A stretch of 35,697 nt of DNA, from positions 1 to 35,697 of the forward strand of contig JAQXNW010000006.1 in assembly GCA_029098205.1 (NCBI GenBank), in the 5' to 3' direction. The number at the start of each line of letters is the position of its first letter. Positions within the stretch are counted from its first letter, which is position 1. This DNA is from Eubacteriales bacterium (GTDB lineage Bacteria; Bacillota; Clostridia; Peptostreptococcales; Anaerovoracaceae). A model generated the notes under the pieces. It saw only the letters and a program-made list of their open reading frames with translations. It did no database searches and had not been told where the DNA came from. Positions 16,166 through 24,619 of the stretch are shown here, piece after piece. The position numbers and the translations under genes were made by a program.

Positions 16166-16369
16166 ATGAGCGAATACGATCCGCTATGGCGATATATACA
16201 GGTGAACGCAGAACCGCACGAAATCATTGATTTTGACAAAGCCGAGGAGGTTTCGGATGTCCGGATCGAGCCTTCTTTTCAGGAACATACAAAGGAACTG
16301 ATCGAATACGGTTTTAAGGTCGAGCGGATTTCCTGGAAGCACCGGTGGTTTGAAATCCGGATGTTATAA
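16166..16369 (+). CDS. Small conserved protein of unknown function
   Basis: 67-aa soluble protein starting MSEYDPLWRYIQ. The layout, a W near residue 8, a central SFQEHTKELIEYGFKV and a basic aromatic tail ISWKHRWFEI, resembles a small Firmicute family I recall but cannot name. The start at 16166 is supported by AAGGAGA 5 bases upstream; the longer frame from 16067 overlaps the hydrolase. No function can be assigned. Confidence 0.6.
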   Translation: MSEYDPLWRYIQVNAEPHEIIDFDKAEEVSDVRIEPSFQEHTKELIEYGFKVERISWKHRWFEIRML

Positions 16370-16386
16370 CCCGGGAGCTTTGACGG

Positions 16387-16605
16387 GAGTTTGCGGGAAT
16401 CGGAGTCGCCATGAAAATTGTCATGATTACCGGCATGGTTTCTATGGGAATCGGACAAGGCGTACAGCCGCTTTTGGGATATTCATTCGGCGCCGGGAAC
16501 AGGGACCGCTTTAAAAAATATATGAAGTTCTCGCTGCTTTTCGCGACAGGTCTTGGCATCGCGCTTACCGTTCTATGTTATGCTTTTGTGCATTCGATCG
16601 TCGCT
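16387..16605 (+). pseudogene. MATE-family exporter fragment
   Basis: The frame reads FAGIGVAMKIVMI, then GIGQGVQPLLGYSFGAGN and FVHSIVAA. This is a mid-to-late segment of a MATE (DinF/NorM-like) transporter and can be compared with AKKVNMIAF...GVLPLLGYSFGAKN in the intact MATE protein at 28940-30457. A stop codon lies immediately upstream of the recognisable part, and after FVHSIVAA the sequence no longer resembles MATE. About 75 of some 450 residues remain, so this is a relic of a lost transporter gene. Confidence 0.75.
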
Positions 16606-16735
16606 GCGAAAGAGATGGAGCTGAGTCAAAGGGCCGGCGCTGCGGTAAGCCGACCGGACATTTGCTTTTGCAGCGATCCGGCCGGACGCCTGTAAGACCG
16701 CTGCTTTGCCCGCGGTTCGGCGCCTGCCGCTCGAA

Positions 16736-16764
16736 TTGACAATAATAAAAGCGTAAAGTATAAT
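16736..16764 (+). promoter_or_regulatory. Consensus sigma-A promoter for greA-lysS
   Basis: TTGACA (16736-16741), an exact 17-nt spacer and TATAAT (16759-16764) match the housekeeping consensus perfectly. Transcription should begin near 16771, leaving a leader of about 75 nt before greA. Confidence 0.92.
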
Positions 16765-16845
16765 ACCAAAGCAAGTACACCTTTTTTGTTTTTTGAGAAA
16801 TTTCGGGATTCGGGAAGGGTGTTTTTCGCGGAAAGCGGGGTTTAT

Positions 16846-17325
16846 ATGGCTGAAAAAATTACAATGACCCAGCAGGAGTTTGAGAAACTTCAGGAAGAGC
16901 TGGAAGCGCAGAAGTCTCGGCGGAAGGGAATCGCAGAGGAAATCGCGATCGCAAGAGGTCATGGAGACTTGTCCGAGAACGCGGAATATGACGCGGCGCT
17001 GAATGAGCAGGCTGAGCTGGAAGAAAACATCAGCAAGCTGGAAGAGCGTGTGCATAATGCGCATATCATTACAGAAGAAGAACTGAGCGAAGGAAAGGTA
17101 AACGTAGGGCATGTCGTGAAAGTGAAGGATCTTTCGACGGAAGAAGAGCTTTTGTTCGAGATCGTCGGACAGGATCCGGATCCGTTCGCGGACATCCCGA
17201 AGATTACACTGAACAGTTCGATTGGACGGAATCTGAATGGAAAGGAAGAAGGAGAAGTCGCGGAAATCATGCTTCCGGACAACCGGGTGCTTCATTATCA
17301 GATTGTTGAAATCCGTCAGAAATAA
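16846..17325 (+). CDS. greA: Transcript cleavage factor GreA
   Basis: 159-aa GreA. It rescues backtracked RNA polymerase by stimulating RNA cleavage through the secondary channel. The N-terminal coiled coil (about 10-75) carries the tip signature GDLSENAEYDAA with its acidic residues. The C-terminal FKBP-like domain holds SSIGRNLNGKEEGE. Start ATG 16846 (MAEKITMTQ) gives normal family length; the frame is open upstream but those codons are not homologous. lysS follows after 18 bases, the greA-lysS order common in Firmicutes. Both are driven by the consensus promoter at 16736. Confidence 0.95.
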   Translation: MAEKITMTQQEFEKLQEELEAQKSRRKGIAEEIAIARGHGDLSENAEYDAALNEQAELEENISKLEERVHNAHIITEEELSEGKVNVGHVVKVKDLSTEEELLFEIVGQDPDPFADIPKITLNSSIGRNLNGKEEGEVAEIMLPDNRVLHYQIVEIRQK

Positions 17326-17343
17326 AGGAGTGAGAGAAAGAAT

Positions 17344-19320
17344 ATGAGTAACGAAACACCGGATAACGGCGTACGATCGGATGAGACGGTCTTGTCGGAG
17401 GAAGAACTCAGCGAGCAGCGGCAGATCCGAAGAAACAAGCTGAAGGATCTGCAGGATGCGGGAAGAAATCCGTATCTGCAGGAGACTTGGGATGTAACGG
17501 CGCACAGCGCGGATATTAAAGAGAATTTCGAAGCGATGGAGGGCGAGGAAGTTTCCGTTGCGGGGCGGATCATGACGAAGCGTGTCATGGGAAAGGCTGC
17601 CTTCTTTGATATCCAGGATAAGCAGGGCCGGATTCAGTGCTATGTAAGAAGAGATGACATTGGTGCTGAGGAATATAAGTGGTTTAAGACCTACGACATC
17701 GGTGATATCGTCGGAATCGTGGGAACGATTTTCAAGACGAAAACCGGAGAAGTCACGGTGCATACGAACCGCCTGGTGCTTCTGACAAAGTCGCTGCAGG
17801 TGCTTCCGGATAAATGGAGCGGTCTTAAGGATCAGGATCTCCGCTATCGGCAGAGATATGTGGATTTGATCGTAAACCGCGACGTGCAGGATACTTTTGT
17901 CAAGCGCGCGCAGATTATCCGTGAATTCCGCCGCGTACTGGAGGAGGAATACGGATTCCTGGAGGTTACGACTCCGGTGCTGCATACGATTGCGGGCGGC
18001 GCGGCTGCGCGGCCTTTCGTTACCCATCACAATACACTGGACATCGACATGTATCTCCGCATCGCGACGGAGCTTTATCTGAAGCGCTGCATCGTAGGAG
18101 GTCTGGACCGTGTCTATGAGCTGGGACCTGTTTTCCGGAACGAAGGCATGGATCAGCGCCATAACCCGGAGTTTACTTCCATGGAGTGCTATATGGCGTA
18201 TGGCAACATGGAAAATATGATGGATGTTACAGAGCAGATCGTATATCGTTCGCAGATGGCGGTAAACGGTACTCCGGTCATTCATTTCCAGGGAAAAGAA
18301 TTTGACGTTACACCTCCGTGGCGCCGTCTGGATATGACGGATGCCGTGAAGGAAGTTACCGGCATTGATTTCCACCAGATTGACAAGGACGAGGACGCGC
18401 GGAAGGCGGCCATCGACTATGGCATGGATCCGGCGGAGGTCGGAAACTGGACACGCGGTAAAATCATTGCGGAGATGTTTGAGGATTACTGCGAAGAGTA
18501 TCCGGGACTGATGGACGGACCGATTTTCCTTACGGGTCATCCGGTGGAGATCTCTCCGCTTGCCAAGAGAGATCCGAAGGATCCCAGAATTACCCGCCGT
18601 TTCGAAGCGTACATTAATGGCTGGGAGATCGGAAACGCGTTCTCGGAACTGAACGACCCGATTGATCAGTATGAACGGTTTGCGGAGCAGCAGAGAGAAC
18701 GGGATACCGGAGAGGATGATGAAGCGCATCCGATGGATCTTGACTTTGTAAACGCGCTGGAGGTTGGCATGCCTCCGACGGGCGGCCTCGGTATCGGCGT
18801 AGATCGTGTGATTATGCTTATTACGAATCAGCCGACCATCCGTGACGTACTTCTTTTCCCGACAATGAAGCCTTTGGATATCGAGAAGAAGGCGGCGCAT
18901 ACGGATGCGGCTGCTACGGCGCCTGAGAAGCCGGAAGAGAAAATCGATTTCTCCAAGGTTACGATTGAGCCTTTGTTTACAGATTATGTAGACTTTGATA
19001 CCTTCAGCAAATCGGATTTCCGCGCCGTGAAGGTGAAAGACTGCTTCGAGGTTCCGAAGAGCAAGAAGCTTCTTCAATTTACCTTGGATGACGGAACCGG
19101 AACCGACCGCACGATTCTTTCCGGAATAAAAGCATACTACGCGCCGGAGGATCTGATCGGAAAGACGCTGATCGCCATCGTAAATCTTCCGCCTAGGAAG
19201 ATGATGGGTGTGGATTCGTGCGGAATGCTGCTTTCGGCGATTCATGAAGAGGAAGGGGAAGAGAAACTGAACCTTCTGATGGTGGATCCCCGGATTCCGG
19301 CGGGCGCGAAGCTGTACTGA
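17344..19320 (+). CDS. lysS: Lysyl-tRNA synthetase (class II) with C-terminal tRNA-binding domain
   Basis: 658-aa class II LysRS, about 150 residues longer than the usual 490-510. The N-terminal OB anticodon-binding domain (about 60-170) is followed by the catalytic core with motif 2 FRNEGMDQRHNPEF (Phe264 onward) and motif 3 GGLGIGVDR (480-488). After an Ala/Glu-rich linker, residues about 535-658 form a second OB-like domain (FRAVKVKDC, LIGKTLIAIVNLPPRKMMG, SCGMLLSA). This resembles the tRNA-binding domain of MetRS C-termini, CsaA and Arc1p. It should raise general tRNA affinity. It is co-transcribed with greA. Synthetase identity is certain; the role of the extra domain is inference. Confidence 0.95.
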   Translation: MSNETPDNGVRSDETVLSEEELSEQRQIRRNKLKDLQDAGRNPYLQETWDVTAHSADIKENFEAMEGEEVSVAGRIMTKRVMGKAAFFDIQDKQGRIQCYVRRDDIGAEEYKWFKTYDIGDIVGIVGTIFKTKTGEVTVHTNRLVLLTKSLQVLPDKWSGLKDQDLRYRQRYVDLIVNRDVQDTFVKRAQIIREFRRVLEEEYGFLEVTTPVLHTIAGGAAARPFVTHHNTLDIDMYLRIATELYLKRCIVGGLDRVYELGPVFRNEGMDQRHNPEFTSMECYMAYGNMENMMDVTEQIVYRSQMAVNGTPVIHFQGKEFDVTPPWRRLDMTDAVKEVTGIDFHQIDKDEDARKAAIDYGMDPAEVGNWTRGKIIAEMFEDYCEEYPGLMDGPIFLTGHPVEISPLAKRDPKDPRITRRFEAYINGWEIGNAFSELNDPIDQYERFAEQQRERDTGEDDEAHPMDLDFVNALEVGMPPTGGLGIGVDRVIMLITNQPTIRDVLLFPTMKPLDIEKKAAHTDAAATAPEKPEEKIDFSKVTIEPLFTDYVDFDTFSKSDFRAVKVKDCFEVPKSKKLLQFTLDDGTGTDRTILSGIKAYYAPEDLIGKTLIAIVNLPPRKMMGVDSCGMLLSAIHEEEGEEKLNLLMVDPRIPAGAKLY

Positions 19321-19412
19321 TCCGGGTCGAAGCATCGGTAGAAAAAAGCTGTTATGACGAAAAGCAGCGCTCTGCGATAAACAGAGATTCATAGTTTCGT
19401 TTTGGAAGTTCA

Positions 19413-19463
19413 GAGAGGCACTCCTTTCTCGGAATCAATCTGAGAAAGGGGATGCCTCTTTTT
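19413..19463 (+). terminator. Terminator after lysS
   Basis: AGAGGCA (19414-19420) pairs with TGCCTCT (19453-19459) and CCTTTCTC (19423-19430) with GAGAAAGG (19442-19449), with a small internal bulge. A run of T ends the structure at 19463. Confidence 0.85.
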
Positions 19464-19465
19464 GG

Positions 19466-19647
19466 GTGCGCCCAAGAAATGTGTATATCAATCATGAGCC
19501 GAAAAATATTCGGGTTTTGGCGACAAAAGCTATACACATCAAGAAAAATGCATGGCTTGGAGCAAGAAGGAGTGTTGCCCCGGCGTGACTATTGGCGGGA
19601 ATGCCATTATCGGAACCGGAAAGGTATTCCTGTTTTCGAAAATTTAA
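19466..19647 (+). pseudogene. Hexapeptide-repeat acetyltransferase remnant, frameshifted
   Basis: One frame reads NVYINHEPKNIRVLATK then IHIKKNAWLGA up to about 19567. The next frame continues PGVTIGGNAIIGTGKV to a stop at 19647. Together they match the left-handed beta-helix of maltose/serine-type O-acetyltransferases (pattern IHIKKNAWIGA...PGVTIGNNAIIGAGSVV), broken by a one-base shift near 19575. The N-terminal two thirds and the end of the helix are missing. The piece starts directly after the lysS terminator. Confidence 0.7.
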
Positions 19648-19764
19648 CATATAATTAAAAATAATCCGGTCGAGACTGGCTTATAAATGACATAAAATAT
19701 GCTGAATGTGATGGGCGGCGGAATGAGCCGGCGCGTGCTGCATTTGAAAACTTGGAAGGATACT

Positions 19765-21048
19765 ATGAGCAGGAATCAGTCAGACGGTAGGCTTACGAAA
19801 TTGGAAAAATCCTGGATCCTCTATGATGTCGGAAACTCCGCGTTTACGATGCTCGCGTGTTCTTTGATCCCGATCTGGTTCAAGACGCTTGCCGTCGGTA
19901 CGAATCCCGGTCAGATCTCATCGGACCGCGCGACTGCGTACTGGGCGCTTCTTACCTCTGCAGTGACAATTGCCACCGCGGTGCTTGGGCCTGTCTTGGG
20001 GACGTTTATGGATTACGAGGGACGGAAGAAGAAATTCTTTACGGTGACTCTTTTGATCGGAGTGATCGGCTGCATCGCAGCCGGATTCTCGCGGACTTGG
20101 GGAATATTCCTTCTCCTCTATGCGGTCAGCCGTGCAGCGTATTCGATTACGCTTCTCGTTTATGACGCGATGCTGGGAGATGTTACGACGGATGACCGGC
20201 TGGACGCGGTATCGACGTATGGATACGGATGGGGATATATCGGCTCCTGCGCACCGTTTCTTGCCGCGCTGGGCGCGTATATCCTGGGGCCGGATATGCT
20301 TGGAAAAATCTCGAACCGCATGACGATGCTCATCGGATTCGGCGTGACGGGCATCTGGTGGTTCGCGGTGACCATACCGCTTCTCCGTAATTATAAGCAG
20401 ACACACTTTGTCCCGAAAGAATCCCATACGGTTCGGCATACATTTCGAAAATTAGGAAGAACGGCGGTTCGGATCTGCACAGAGGACCGGAAAGTCATGT
20501 GGTTTCTGATTGCGTTCTTCCTGTATATTGACGGTGTTGGAACGATCATTGATAACTGCATCAATGTAGGGACGGATCTTGGACTCAGCACGGTCGGACA
20601 GGTCGTGACGCTTCTTTTGACGCAGGTTGTCGCGTTCGCGTTTTCGCTTCTTTTTGTCCGTCTTACGCGGAAGTACCGGACGGTTACTTTGATCAAAGTA
20701 TGTATTCTAGGGTATTTCGCGGTATGTCTCTATGCGCTCACGCTTCACAGCATTCTGGGGTTTGCGGTTCTCGCATTCGGCGTCGGGATGTTTCAGGGAT
20801 CGATTCAGTCCCTTTCCAGAAGCTATTATACGAAGATCGTCCCGAAGGACCGGCTTGGGGAATATTTCGGAATTTACGATATTTTTTCGAAAGGCGCTTC
20901 CTTTCTTGGTTCGGCGGTGCTCGGCGTGGTAAAATTAATGGGAGGGAGCGCAAACATCGCGGTAGCGTCCCTGGCTGTGTTTTTTATCCTGGGTTTCTTC
21001 TTCCTCCGCATTGCGGACAGAGTACAAGAGAGGAGAGCGGAATTATGA
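19765..21048 (+). CDS. MFS transporter, UMF1 (Atg22/BtlA-like) family
   Basis: 427-aa membrane protein with about 12 hydrophobic segments. The opening KLEKSWILYDVGNSAFTML is the hallmark of the UMF1/Atg22-like branch of the major facilitator superfamily. The loop DYEGRKKKFF after TM2-3 is the MFS motif A equivalent. GMFQGSIQSLSRSYYTKIVP near residue 345 is also typical. Start ATG 19765 has GGAAGGA just upstream; the longer frame from 19699 adds unrelated codons. The stop overlaps the phosphodiesterase start (ATGA), implying linked roles, perhaps uptake and breakdown of a phosphodiester or sugar compound. The substrate is unknown. Confidence 0.85.
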   Translation: MSRNQSDGRLTKLEKSWILYDVGNSAFTMLACSLIPIWFKTLAVGTNPGQISSDRATAYWALLTSAVTIATAVLGPVLGTFMDYEGRKKKFFTVTLLIGVIGCIAAGFSRTWGIFLLLYAVSRAAYSITLLVYDAMLGDVTTDDRLDAVSTYGYGWGYIGSCAPFLAALGAYILGPDMLGKISNRMTMLIGFGVTGIWWFAVTIPLLRNYKQTHFVPKESHTVRHTFRKLGRTAVRICTEDRKVMWFLIAFFLYIDGVGTIIDNCINVGTDLGLSTVGQVVTLLLTQVVAFAFSLLFVRLTRKYRTVTLIKVCILGYFAVCLYALTLHSILGFAVLAFGVGMFQGSIQSLSRSYYTKIVPKDRLGEYFGIYDIFSKGASFLGSAVLGVVKLMGGSANIAVASLAVFFILGFFFLRIADRVQERRAEL

Positions 21049-21773
21049 GAATATGGGCGCATCGCGGGTGCAGTCTCCGGTATCCGGAAAATACGCTTTC
21101 GGCATTTCGGGCGGCGGCGGAGATTCCGGGGCTCGCCGGAATCGAGACAGATGTGCAGATGGCAAAGGATGGGGAGCTGATCGTTCTTCACGATGAGAAG
21201 GTGGATCGGACGACGAATGGAACCGGATGGGTGAAGGATTTTACGCTCTCGGAGATTCAGGCGCTTTCGGTAGATGTAAAAGACGGCGGTGCGCCGGAGC
21301 ATATTCCGACGCTTGAGGAAGTGCTGGATGTTCTGGCCCCGTATATGAAAAACGGGCTTAAGCTGAATATTGAGCTTAAGAACAGCAAGGTCCAGTATCC
21401 GGGCATGGAAGCCCGTGCGATCGCCACGGTTGGATCCTACGGGGTTCTGCGCCAGACAGTGTGGTCGAGTTTTTACGCGAAGTCTTTGTCCATCGTACGG
21501 TCGTTCCTTCCGGACGCGGAGATCGGGATTCTTGATATCAAGGCGTCGGACTGCCTGTATAAAATGAAAGGCGGCTGCGGCGCGGATGTGATTCATCCGT
21601 ACGCGAAGGCAATGGATGTTACGGCGGCGGAAGTTTCGGGGCTTACGGTCCGCGGGTGGCTTACGGAGAAGCTGTATCCGGCGGAGAAAACGGAAGAGGC
21701 GCTGGATCTTGAAGCGCTGGAGAAATCCGGCGTAACGGATGTGTTTATGAATGAACCAGAGCGGTTTCTCTGA
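21045..21773 (+). CDS. Glycerophosphodiester phosphodiesterase
   Basis: 242-aa cytoplasmic GDPD (UgpQ-like). It hydrolyses glycerophosphodiesters to glycerol-3-phosphate and an alcohol. The catalytic signature is complete: HRG at 6-8, PENT soon after, then ETD and LHDEKVDRTTNGTG. LNIELKN supplies the second metal-site Glu. There is no signal peptide, so substrates must be imported or made inside. It starts within the stop of the MFS gene (ATGA), a strong hint of shared regulation. Length fits the short bacterial cytoplasmic form. Confidence 0.9.
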   Translation: MRIWAHRGCSLRYPENTLSAFRAAAEIPGLAGIETDVQMAKDGELIVLHDEKVDRTTNGTGWVKDFTLSEIQALSVDVKDGGAPEHIPTLEEVLDVLAPYMKNGLKLNIELKNSKVQYPGMEARAIATVGSYGVLRQTVWSSFYAKSLSIVRSFLPDAEIGILDIKASDCLYKMKGGCGADVIHPYAKAMDVTAAEVSGLTVRGWLTEKLYPAEKTEEALDLEALEKSGVTDVFMNEPERFL

Positions 21774-21857
21774 GAAGATTGGCCGGGAAAGGCCGGGAAG
21801 TGATTTCCTCTGAGAGCGGCAGCCGGGAATTGGCTGAGGTGGTTTCTCTTAGGGCAA

Positions 21858-22859
21858 GTGTTCGGGAAAGCCGGTGCGGAGAACCCTTCCGGCGGATGGA
21901 TTCAGGTGAGCGATACGGATTTTTCAACATGGATGAATGAAACGGTGTGCCCGTATATTACCCTGCGGCGCACCGAAAATTATTTTCGGACAAAGGACGG
22001 CCTCCGCCTTCGGTACCGCATATTTCGGGCGGAGAACCCTTCCGGATCGGGCATGCGGAAGAAACGCGTCATGATTTTCCATGGATTCAGTGAATTTCTG
22101 GAGAAGTACGACGAGGCCGTCTGGCACTTTCTTCGGGAAGGCATGGATGTCTATATGCTGGAGCTTCGGGGGCACGGCTATTCGGACAGGGAAGTGCAGA
22201 ATAAAGACCTTGTTCATGTGGATTCGTTTGACCAGTATACGGAGGATCTTCATGCATTCCTGAAAGAAGTGATGGAGCCGGAAGCGGGAGAGCGGAACTC
22301 GGAAACGATTCTTTTCGCGCATTCGATGGGCGGCGGAATCGGCGCTGTCTATGCGGACCGTTATCCGGATGATTTTGACAAAGTGCTTCTGTCTTCTCCG
22401 ATGATTCGAATGCGGACGGGATCTGTCCCGGGATGGCTGGTGCCGCTCCTGGCCTGGTTCGGATGCGCCCGCGGGAAAGAGAAGGATTTCGCGATCGGGC
22501 AGGGGCCGTTTCCGGGCGAAGGCAATCCCTCTCCGATGAGCAGGAAAGTACGTTTTTTTTACGAAAAGCGGCTCGAAAATCCGAAGTTCCAGATGTGGAG
22601 CGCGTCATACGGATGGATCCGCGCGGCGCTTGAGAATTCGAAAAAGGCTGCACGTGTGTCCGGTCTTACGGTTCCGATGCTGCTTCTCGCGGCGGGACAG
22701 GATAAAATGGTTTATCCGGATAATATCCGAGAATACGCGAAGCGGCAGCAGAATGCGAGGTTCGTATTCTTTCCGGAAGGGCATCATGAGCTGTTTAATG
22801 ATAATGAAGAAATTTCAGATCGTTTCTGGAAGGAAGTTTTTTCTTTTATCCGGGCGTAA
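21858..22859 (+). CDS. Alpha/beta hydrolase, monoacylglycerol lipase-like
   Basis: 333-aa alpha/beta hydrolase of the lysophospholipase/monoglyceride lipase type. The nucleophile is Ser156 in AHSMGGG, the acid Asp282 in GQDKMVYP, and the base the second His of GHHEL (309-310). The oxyanion region is IFHGFSEF, and LELRGHGYSD is the family strand. It probably cleaves lipid esters, which fits the phosphodiesterase upstream: together they could degrade lysophospholipid breakdown products. The start is uncertain: GTG 21858 opens the frame, GTG 21906 and an ATG near 21932 are alternatives, and none has a strong RBS. Homology begins near residue 35. Confidence 0.85.
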   Translation: MFGKAGAENPSGGWIQVSDTDFSTWMNETVCPYITLRRTENYFRTKDGLRLRYRIFRAENPSGSGMRKKRVMIFHGFSEFLEKYDEAVWHFLREGMDVYMLELRGHGYSDREVQNKDLVHVDSFDQYTEDLHAFLKEVMEPEAGERNSETILFAHSMGGGIGAVYADRYPDDFDKVLLSSPMIRMRTGSVPGWLVPLLAWFGCARGKEKDFAIGQGPFPGEGNPSPMSRKVRFFYEKRLENPKFQMWSASYGWIRAALENSKKAARVSGLTVPMLLLAAGQDKMVYPDNIREYAKRQQNARFVFFPEGHHELFNDNEEISDRFWKEVFSFIRA

Positions 22860-22942
22860 AGGCCGGGAATGAGGATCCGGGAGCAAGGGCTGGAAAAAGA
22901 GTATCCGGAGGATCTCTTATAATACAAAAAGGAGAGAGAATT

Positions 22943-23128
22943 ATGCTGGAAGTACTGCTTCAGGAATACGAAGCGTCGTTTGGAGAGCCTTTTCCGCTGG
23001 CGAAGTTTGAGGGTGCGGCGGAAATTGATGTAATCAGTATTGTATATACATGCATTTATGAAGGGCACCCTTACGTGCCTGGCATGAAGGTGAAAGAGGA
23101 TCTTTTCCCGGACGCGCCCAAAAGCTGA
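22943..23128 (+). CDS. Small conserved protein
   Basis: 61-aa acidic protein starting MLEVLLQEYEASFGEPFPL, with AAAGGAGAG ahead of the ATG. I recall similar short proteins in Lachnospiraceae genomes but no assigned function. A TATAAT word at 22918-22923 could be its own -10 box, without a good -35. A terminator-like hairpin follows at 23171-23229, so it may be a single-gene unit. Confidence 0.6.
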   Translation: MLEVLLQEYEASFGEPFPLAKFEGAAEIDVISIVYTCIYEGHPYVPGMKVKEDLFPDAPKS

Positions 23129-23170
23129 TAGTTTTGGAGGGCGCAATTCCGAAAGAAGCGGAAAGACCAG

Positions 23171-23229
23171 AAAAGGCAGAGGTTCCCGACCGGACAGTTT
23201 CCGGCGGGAAAGCTCTGTCTTTTGTTTTA
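23171..23229 (+). terminator. Terminator-like hairpin
   Basis: GGCAGAG and the following TTCCCG and CCGG pair with CCGG, CGGGAA and CTCTGTC across a short loop at about 23195-23200, with several one-base bulges. T-rich sequence follows at 23218-23229. It would end the 61-aa gene's transcript. Confidence 0.6.
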
Positions 23230-23344
23230 TTACGGGTTTGTGTCTGGAATCCGGCGTATAGGATAAAAAACGTGCCGAAACCGCCGTAATCATTGAAAAT
23301 TCAATGACCGAAGCAGTTTTATCTTTTTTAGCGGATTCACTGAA

Positions 23345-24247
23345 TCATCGCTGATCCAAAGTCTCCGGAATAAACGGATGAGGGAAATTTTCGGTGCATT
23401 TCGATAAATGATCCAGAAAATGAAGGGAAGCCGAAGAAAGTGCATCCTTATTTTTATAGATGATGCCGACAGTTCTGTGAATCGCAGGTTCGAACGGAAT
23501 TTCGCGGAAATCCGCCCGGCTGGCAAGAATCGCGAGCTCCGGAAGGATCGCATACCCAAGCCCCTGCTCAATCATATTAAGGATGCTGTTGTCATCCGCA
23601 AGCCGGAACTGGATGTTCAGCGAAATCCCCTGGCTTTCAAGCGTATTCAGAAAATCCTTCTCGTCCCCTTCGTTCAGGACGATGAACGGATGATCCTGAA
23701 TCGCGCGGAGATCGACGGATTTTTCGTTCGCCAGAGGATCGTCCGAAGGAACAACAAGGCGAAGCGGTTCCTTGAACAGAAGCTTTGTCTGAAAGTCGCG
23801 GATGTCGGATATATTTGTGATGCCAAAGTCTGAAACATCCTTGGAAACCCAGTTTTCGATCTCCCGGTAGTATCCCTGCTTGAAGTCAAAGTTAATATTC
23901 GGCCACGCGGCGTGGAAACTTTTCAGAACGGATGGAAGAATGGAACCCGTCAGCGTCGCGAACGTCGCGATTCGTACAACGCCGCTCTTTCCGTCCCGAA
24001 GAGACCGGCATTTTTGAGAAAGATTCTTCTCTGTCTGCACCATCTCCCGAATCAGAGGAATGACCTGTGTGCATTCATAGGTCATCTGAAGACCGCTTTT
24101 GGAGCGGATGAATAAAGGAATTCCTAGTTCCTCTTCCAGAGAATGAATCATATGGCTGATTGCGGACTGGCTGTAATTGAGTTCGCGCGCAGCGTCTGTG
24201 AAACTTCCTAATTCCACAATTTTCAGGAATGTCTGGTATTTGTTCAA
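23345..24247 (-). CDS. LysR-family transcriptional regulator
   Basis: 300-aa LysR-type regulator. The N-terminal winged HTH reads GSFTDAARELNYSQSAISH followed by HSLEEELGIPLFIR. The effector-binding half has the expected alternating alpha/beta pattern and LGYAILPELAIL near the end. TTG at 24247 is chosen as start because AGGAG lies 7 bases before it and because it gives the standard beginning LNKYQTFLKIVELGSF; the longer ATG version from 24310 adds 21 non-homologous residues. It is divergent from the Na+/alanine symporter and alanine racemase, the usual arrangement for a LysR protein and its target. The effector is probably an amino acid, by context. Confidence 0.9.
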   Translation of the reverse strand: MNKYQTFLKIVELGSFTDAARELNYSQSAISHMIHSLEEELGIPLFIRSKSGLQMTYECTQVIPLIREMVQTEKNLSQKCRSLRDGKSGVVRIATFATLTGSILPSVLKSFHAAWPNINFDFKQGYYREIENWVSKDVSDFGITNISDIRDFQTKLLFKEPLRLVVPSDDPLANEKSVDLRAIQDHPFIVLNEGDEKDFLNTLESQGISLNIQFRLADDNSILNMIEQGLGYAILPELAILASRADFREIPFEPAIHRTVGIIYKNKDALSSASLHFLDHLSKCTENFPHPFIPETLDQR

Positions 24248-24362
24248 GGTCGTTCTCCTGCTCTCTGTTTCCCCGCCTCGGTTTCCCGCCCGGGGCATCT
24301 GTTTCCCCAAGCGCCTTCGAATTTTGGAAATGTCTCCAGAAATGATTCACCTAATTTGTTTT

Positions 24363-24368
24363 ATTATA
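24363..24368 (-). promoter_or_regulatory. Possible -10 box for the LysR gene
   Basis: The minus strand reads TATAAT here, 116 bases upstream of the TTG start. No consensus -35 box is evident, as is common for activator- or self-regulated promoters. Confidence 0.35.
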
Positions 24369-24418
24369 TCATTCAGCGGCTTGGTACGGACATGCTCTCT
24401 CCGCTTTAGGGATTTGAA

Positions 24419-24493
24419 AAAAATCGATGCAGAAAATGAAAAATGTTCATGTGAAAACAGGATGAAAAATATTGTTTTATCTCATCGATTTTT
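24419..24493. repeat. Long-spaced inverted repeat in the divergent regulatory region
   Basis: AAAAATCGATG (24419-24429) and CATCGATTTTT (24483-24493) are perfect 11-base inverted arms separated by 53 bases. They lie between the LysR gene and the symporter, so they may be paired regulator sites, or a hairpin in the symporter leader. The remaining bases of this 372-base gap hold a small TCCAA/TTGGA hairpin near 24580-24595 and no gene. Confidence 0.5.
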
Positions 24494-24619
24494 GGCGTTT
24501 GCGATAAAAATGCCCTTCATGTATCGTAATAAGTACAAAAACGGACGCGTCAAATTCATCATCAGCTTAAAGCGTGCTTCCAATCCGGGTTGGAGGCATG
24601 AGCAGCATGGAGGGAAAAA

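Noticed and set aside
16573..19392. 939-codon open frame on the minus strand opposite greA and lysS
   Set aside because: It lies entirely antisense to two certain genes and its His/Arg-rich product has no domain features; it is a by-product of codon use in the real genes.
21774..21857. Repeated GGCCGGGAA-like words after the phosphodiesterase gene
   Set aside because: Only three imperfect copies in a GC-rich stretch, without a stem-loop or T-run; probably compositional.
23290..23307. Palindrome TCATTGAA-AA-TTCAATGA downstream of the LysR gene
   Set aside because: An 8-bp symmetric site with a 2-base centre; it lacks a T-run for a terminator and lies at the 3' end of the gene, so no role is evident.
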